From CAYQLT01 sp964418425 (GTDB taxonomy: Bacteria > Bacillota > Limnochordia > Limnochordales > Geochordaceae), in contig CAYQLT010000092.1 of NCBI GenBank assembly GCA_964418425.1, forward strand, positions 1 to 8,195: a DNA stretch of 8,195 nt. The letters run 5' to 3'. The number at the start of each line of letters is the position of its first letter. Within the stretch, counting starts at the first letter, position 1. Both the position numbers and the translations under genes were made by a program. Of the stretch, positions 5,076 to 8,195 are shown piece by piece. A model generated the notes under the pieces. The model saw only the letters and a list, made by a program, of their open reading frames with translations, was not told where the DNA came from and ran no database searches.

Positions 5076-5994
5076 AGCGCACAAGCCCCAGTCGCTTCAG
5101 GTAAAGCCCCTGCACCTCGGCGATGTCCCGATAGCCGTGCGCATCCAGCCAGTCGTTCACCCCTCGGGCCAGGCGGGCGAAGTACCCCTGCCCCCGGTAG
5201 AGGATGACCGTGCACACCTCCACCAGCGACGCGCCGGCCATGAAAAACTCGATGACGTCCCGGGCGGTGGTGATCCCGCCCACCCCGATGACAGGCTTTC
5301 GCACCCGGCGGGCGACCTCAAACACGCTGCGGATGGCCAGCGGCCGAAGCGGCGGCCCCGATAGCCACCCGTAGCCCAGCTCGCTGCCCAACGTCGGCTC
5401 GGCCCGCTCCACGTTGACCAACAGCGCAGGCCCGTAGCTGTTGATGCAGCAAAACGCGTCCACGTAGGGCTCGATGGCCGCGGCCAGCTCCCCCAGATCC
5501 CCCTTGTGGGGGCTCAGCTTGGCGATGATGGGGATGCGCACCGACTCCCTCAGCGCCCGGGCCGTCTCCACCAGCCGGGCCGGGTCCAGGTAGTGGATGC
5601 TGAACTCGATGGCATCCACGCCTTTGGCCTCCACCAGGGGTCCGATGTAGCGAAGTTCGTCGGGTGTATAGCCCATGGAGGCCAAAAGGGGGATCCCGTG
5701 GCGGCGGGCGGCCTGCAGGGCGATGTCATACTCCCGCTCCAGCCAGTCCTCCAGGCTCAGCTCGGTCCAAAGCTCGGTGTTGAGCATGCCAAGCCGCCCG
5801 AAGCGCACCATGTCCGGCCGGGGTACATCCGCCGCCCGCACCGAGACCGTCTTGGCCAAAAGCCCCCCCGCTCCGCCTTCCGCGGCGCGGCGCAGCTGCT
5901 CGCCCGTGCCGACGTTGGGGCCGGCGGCCGGGATGATGGGATTGCGAAAGCGCAGGCCCAGAAGCTCCACCGCGAGGTTGGCCACATCCCTCAC
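5074..5994 (-). CDS. Dihydroorotate/dihydropyrimidine dehydrogenase-like FMN TIM-barrel protein without Fe-S domain
   Basis: A 306-residue paralog of the next gene, matching it over its whole length but stopping (GLYLKRLGLVR) where the neighbour's ferredoxin begins. Superfamily marks: N-terminal LLGLRFRNPIIPAAGPN (11-27), AKLSPHKGDLGEL (158-170), CINSYGP (183-189, keeping the Asn), GYGWLSGPPLRPLAIR (207-222) and the FMN-phosphate motif GVGGITTARDVIEFFMAGAS (237-256). The active-site stretch that reads N-x-S-C-P (or S-S-P) in known dihydroorotate and dihydropyrimidine dehydrogenases reads EFSIHYLDP here (130-138), so the catalytic Cys/Ser is absent. The reaction is therefore unassigned; a heterodimer with its Fe-S paralog would be an obvious arrangement. 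The start is GTG at 5994, overlapping the xdhC stop (GTGA), or GTG at 5985 with GGTGAGG just upstream. The difference is three residues. There is no ATG start in frame that fits. Confidence 0.87.
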   Translation of the reverse strand: MRDVANLAVELLGLRFRNPIIPAAGPNVGTGEQLRRAAEGGAGGLLAKTVSVRAADVPRPDMVRFGRLGMLNTELWTELSLEDWLEREYDIALQAARRHGIPLLASMGYTPDELRYIGPLVEAKGVDAIEFSIHYLDPARLVETARALRESVRIPIIAKLSPHKGDLGELAAAIEPYVDAFCCINSYGPALLVNVERAEPTLGSELGYGWLSGPPLRPLAIRSVFEVARRVRKPVIGVGGITTARDVIEFFMAGASLVEVCTVILYRGQGYFARLARGVNDWLDAHGYRDIAEVQGLYLKRLGLVR

Positions 5995-7238
5995 CCCCCA
6001 CCCGCTGCGGCCGGGGTGCCGGATAGCAGGGCGGCGGCCTGGCCCGGCGCCACCGGCAGGACCGGTTCGATGAGCACCTCCGCGGCCCCACCGCACAGGG
6101 CGTCGCTGGCATCGTCGTACTCCGCCCGCAGGACCTGCGCCCGGCCCGAGGCCATGGACTGCAGGCACCGCCGCAGCACCTCGGCCTCCCAGCGGCCGCC
6201 GCCCACGCTCCCGACGAACCGGCGGTCGGCCCGCACCAGCATCCGCGCACCGGGCCGCCGCGGCGCGCTTCCCGAAACCGCCACCACCGTCGCCAGCGCG
6301 CAGGGTTGAGCCTCCTCCAGCCACCGGGCCATGGCCGACCACACCTGCGAGCTCTCCGGATCCCCCGCCGCCACGCCCCCGCCCGGTCGCAAGCCCGGCT
6401 GCGTCGGCTCGTCGGCGCCCGCACCCAGGATGCGAGCCCCTCGGCGCACGGCCACCAGCTCGGCCACGATGGCCACCGCGATCTCCGCCGGCGTCTCGGC
6501 CCCCAGATCCAGACCCACCGGACCCCGCAGCCGGCCGGCCCCCGGAGCGGACGGCCCCCCTGGGGGTCCGCCCTCACCGTCCAGCCCCAGCTCCTGACGC
6601 AACCGCTGGGCCCGCTGGCGGCTTGCCAGCACGCCCAGATACGCCAGGGGACGCCCGACCAGGGCCCGCAGAACCGCCCGGTCCAGCTCGTGGCTTCGGG
6701 TCGCCACCACCACAAACGTGGCAGGCCCCACCGCCGCCTCGGCCGTCGCCTTGACCGGGTCTCCCAGGACCACCTGCGCCCCGGAAAACCGCGCCGGGTC
6801 GGCCATCTCGGGACGGTCGTCCACCACCGTCACCTCAAAGCCCACCGTTCGAGCCAGCGGCGCCACGGCCGCCGCCACGTGCCCGGCGCCGGCCAGCACC
6901 AGCCGGGGAGGCGGCAAGACGGGATCGGCCACCAGGCGAACCGGCGGATCCCCGGCCACCTCCAGGTGCAGCCTTCCATCCCCCATGGCCCTGCGGGCGG
7001 CCCCCTCGCTGCCAGCCCGCCAGGTCTCCCGGGACCCCGCGGCCCCGGGCTCGCCGGAGGTCTCGACGCCCGCGAACAACCACTGCTCCCCTGCCTCTGG
7101 CGAGCCCACCACCACGGCAAAGGTTCCGGGGACGCTGCCGTCGCCGCCCACCGGATCGATGCAGGCCAGCCGGCAGGCCGGCCGACCTTCCCGGGCGGCC
7201 CGGGCCAGGGTGCGCCAGAGTTCGCAGGGCGCACTCAT
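5991..7238 (-). CDS. xdhC: XdhC/CoxI-family molybdenum cofactor insertion/maturation protein, three-domain form
   Basis: A 415-residue cytoplasmic accessory protein that in this family binds and delivers (sulfurated) Mo cofactor to xanthine dehydrogenase-type hydroxylases. Domains in order: a degenerate CoxI-like N-terminal region (about 1-105); an XdhC_C Rossmann domain (about 110-268) with VLAGAGHVA (114-122), VVDDRPE (138-144), TRSHELD (180-186) and GPVGLDLGAETPAEIA (239-254); then a canonical CoxI domain (about 296-395) with SGSAPRRPGARMLV (322-335), GSVGGG (343-348) and CGGAAEVLIEP (382-392). The usual order is CoxI then Rossmann, so this protein has an additional or relocated CoxI unit. 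The Cys often found after the GG motif is Arg (R349), whereas C382 is kept. ATG at 7238 has GGAGG seven bases upstream and overlaps the stop of the 2Fe-2S subunit (ATGA), indicating translational coupling. Confidence 0.9.
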   Translation of the reverse strand: MSAPCELWRTLARAAREGRPACRLACIDPVGGDGSVPGTFAVVVGSPEAGEQWLFAGVETSGEPGAAGSRETWRAGSEGAARRAMGDGRLHLEVAGDPPVRLVADPVLPPPRLVLAGAGHVAAAVAPLARTVGFEVTVVDDRPEMADPARFSGAQVVLGDPVKATAEAAVGPATFVVVATRSHELDRAVLRALVGRPLAYLGVLASRQRAQRLRQELGLDGEGGPPGGPSAPGAGRLRGPVGLDLGAETPAEIAVAIVAELVAVRRGARILGAGADEPTQPGLRPGGGVAAGDPESSQVWSAMARWLEEAQPCALATVVAVSGSAPRRPGARMLVRADRRFVGSVGGGRWEAEVLRRCLQSMASGRAQVLRAEYDDASDALCGGAAEVLIEPVLPVAPGQAAALLSGTPAAAGGG

Positions 7239-7732
7239 CCGCCGGCCTCCCCGCCCGCGAGCCGCCGGGCGGCCAGCTCCACGGCCTCGAACACCTTCTG
7301 GTAGCCGGTGCACCGACACAGGTTACCCTCCAGGCCCTCCCGGATCGCCTCGGGCGTGGGATGCGGGTTTTTCTGCAAAAGAGCCCAGGCGCTGACCACC
7401 ATGCCGGGCATGCAGTAGCCGCACTGCACCGCCCCCGCCTCCACGAAGGCCTGCTGCACCGGGTGCAACCGCCCGCCGGGACCGCTCAGGCCCTCCACGG
7501 TGAGCACCTGCGCGCCCTCCGCCTGCGCCGCCATCACCAGGCAGGCATTGACCGTGCGGCCGTTCATCACCACGGTACAGGCGCCGCACTCACCCTTGCC
7601 GCACGACTCCTTGGTGCCCACCAGTCCCAGCCGCTCCCGCAGCACCTCCAGAAGGGAATCGGTAGGCCGGGTCTGTACCGCCACCGGCCGGCCGTTGACC
7701 CTCAGACGCAACACCACCCGCGCCACCCCCAC
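7235..7732 (-). CDS. Small [2Fe-2S] subunit of xanthine dehydrogenase-type molybdenum hydroxylase
   Basis: A 165-residue electron-transfer subunit, the usual length for CoxS/XdhC(E. coli)/NdhS-type proteins. The N-terminal plant-type ferredoxin domain has CGKGECGAC plus a distal Cys (C44, C49, C52, C64). The C-terminal helical domain carries the second cluster motif, CGYC (C104, C107) and CRC (C139, C141). Both clusters are complete, so it should shuttle electrons from the Mo site to FAD or another acceptor. The stop of the large subunit is only six bases upstream and xdhC overlaps the 3' end by four bases. The start is GTG at 7732; GTG codons at 7726 and 7717 are alternatives, since no clear Shine-Dalgarno singles one out. 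The FAD (CoxM-type) subunit is not in the window and would be expected further upstream or elsewhere. Confidence 0.95.
   Translation of the reverse strand: MGVARVVLRLRVNGRPVAVQTRPTDSLLEVLRERLGLVGTKESCGKGECGACTVVMNGRTVNACLVMAAQAEGAQVLTVEGLSGPGGRLHPVQQAFVEAGAVQCGYCMPGMVVSAWALLQKNPHPTPEAIREGLEGNLCRCTGYQKVFEAVELAARRLAGGEAGG
7246..7250 (-). promoter_or_regulatory. xdhC: Ribosome binding site of xdhC
   Basis: GGAGG on the minus strand lies seven bases before the ATG at 7238, inside the end of the 2Fe-2S subunit gene. It decides the start against an upstream in-frame ATG at 7319, which would overlap the neighbour by 85 bases. Confidence 0.7.
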
Positions 7733-7738
7733 CCTGCT

Positions 7739-8195
7739 TCACGAGCCGTCCTCGGGCCCGGCGGGACTCGCATACCCCTCTCCCGAGACCTGCCGGATCT
7801 CCGCCTGAAGCCCGGCCCGGCAGGCCGCCTGCAGCCGGGCCCGAAGCTCGGGCGTATCGTCTGCCGGCCCCAACCCCTGGCGGCGCCGCTCCATGGCCTC
7901 GTACACCCGTTCGGGGGTGGCCGGGGCCCGCAGCAGCCGCACGCCCACCGCGTCGTGGATCGCGTTGAAGATGGCAGGGGCCGTAGGCACGATGGGTACC
8001 TCCCCCAGGCCCTTGACGCCCAGGGGCCCCGTCTCCTCGGGTACCTCCACGATCCGGGTCTCGATCTCCGGCGCGTCGGCCGCCGACGGGATGATGTAGG
8101 TGGCCAGGTTGGGGTTGCGGAAGAGCCCGCCGTCGATGACGGTGTCCTCCATGAGGGCCAGCCCCATCCCCTGCACCACACCGCCGTCCGATTGC
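7739..8195 (-). CDS. Molybdopterin-binding large subunit of xanthine dehydrogenase-type hydroxylase (C-terminal fragment)
   Basis: The last 151 codons of a gene that enters from the right edge (reading frame begins at 8194). The fragment starts QSDGGVVQGMGLALMED, the conserved 'IEGGVVQGLGxAL' segment of Mo hydroxylases that approaches the pterin. It contains PNLATYIIPSAADAP, the substrate-channel region near the C-terminus, and GPLGVKGLGE, whose final Glu (fragment residue 65) is the catalytic base conserved in xanthine dehydrogenases. It then runs through APAIFNAIHDAVGVRL, typical of the family end. The protein would hydroxylate a heterocycle or aldehyde; purine oxidation is favoured by the neighbours. 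A tail of about 45 residues follows the usual end (VYEAMERRRQG onward). The substrate-determining N-terminal half is outside the window. Confidence 0.93.
   Translation of the reverse strand, partial: QSDGGVVQGMGLALMEDTVIDGGLFRNPNLATYIIPSAADAPEIETRIVEVPEETGPLGVKGLGEVPIVPTAPAIFNAIHDAVGVRLLRAPATPERVYEAMERRRQGLGPADDTPELRARLQAACRAGLQAEIRQVSGEGYASPAGPEDGS

Noticed and set aside
3759..5084. A 441-codon minus-strand open frame across the ferredoxin-containing flavoprotein
   Set aside because: Out-of-frame shadow of the real gene; it lacks the Cys motifs and flavin signatures found in the frame ending at 3914.
5074..5994. Annotating this gene as pyrimidine-biosynthetic dihydroorotate dehydrogenase (pyrD)
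   Set aside because: The catalytic N-x-S-C/S-P motif is absent and the neighbours are catabolic, not pyrimidine-biosynthesis genes.
5074..6342. Longer versions of the first flavoprotein starting at an ATG at 6342
   Set aside because: The extra 116 residues lie inside xdhC in another frame and show no homology to the family; homology starts at the GTG overlapping the xdhC stop.

Overview
The window is a compact, very GC-rich block (about 70% GC by eye) in which every credible gene lies on the minus strand, so the genes read from right to left. It looks like part of a nucleobase (purine/pyrimidine) catabolism operon of an anaerobic or microaerophilic bacterium. Several GTG/TTG starts, purine-rich GGAGG-type ribosome binding sites, very high GC and an ssnA-type gene beside xanthine-dehydrogenase genes would suit a high-GC Firmicute-like lineage (Symbiobacterium, Thermaerobacter or Limnochordia type). 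That taxonomic guess is inference only.

Layout in transcription order. At the right edge is the C-terminal end of a molybdenum hydroxylase (xanthine dehydrogenase-type) large subunit (7739-8195, cut by the window). It is followed by the small 2Fe-2S subunit (7235-7732) and an XdhC/CoxI-type molybdenum-cofactor accessory protein with an extra C-terminal CoxI domain (5991-7238). Next come two tandem, paralogous flavin TIM-barrel proteins of the dihydroorotate/dihydropyrimidine dehydrogenase superfamily: one bare (5074-5994) and one with a C-terminal double 4Fe-4S domain (3914-5062). These five genes overlap by 4 bases or are separated by about 11 bases or fewer, so they are almost certainly co-transcribed. 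After a 151-base structured gap comes the amidohydrolase SsnA (2413-3762), then after 78 bases an XRE-cupin regulator (1744-2334), after another 78 bases a dihydropyrimidinase/hydantoinase (283-1665), and after 155 bases containing direct repeats the first 42 codons of a cysteine synthase/cystathionine beta-synthase-type PLP enzyme (1-127, cut by the left edge).

How the genes may work together: the Mo hydroxylase would oxidise a purine or related heterocycle, with XdhC maturing its cofactor. The two flavoproteins would carry out a redox step on a ring, the Fe-S version offering an electron entry point. SsnA and the hydantoinase would deaminate or hydrolyse C-N bonds and open the ring. The regulator probably senses a small molecule through its cupin domain. 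ssnA, a hyuA-type hydantoinase, a Mo hydroxylase and a dihydropyrimidine-dehydrogenase-like protein (YgfK) also cluster in the E. coli purine-catabolism region. Here two short PreA-like proteins stand where YgfK would be expected, and both lack the usual Asn-x-Ser-Cys-Pro active-site motif. This divergent pair is the most interesting feature of the window. I see no RNA genes, CRISPR arrays, insertion sequences or prophage genes, and no gene-free stretch longer than about 155 bases.
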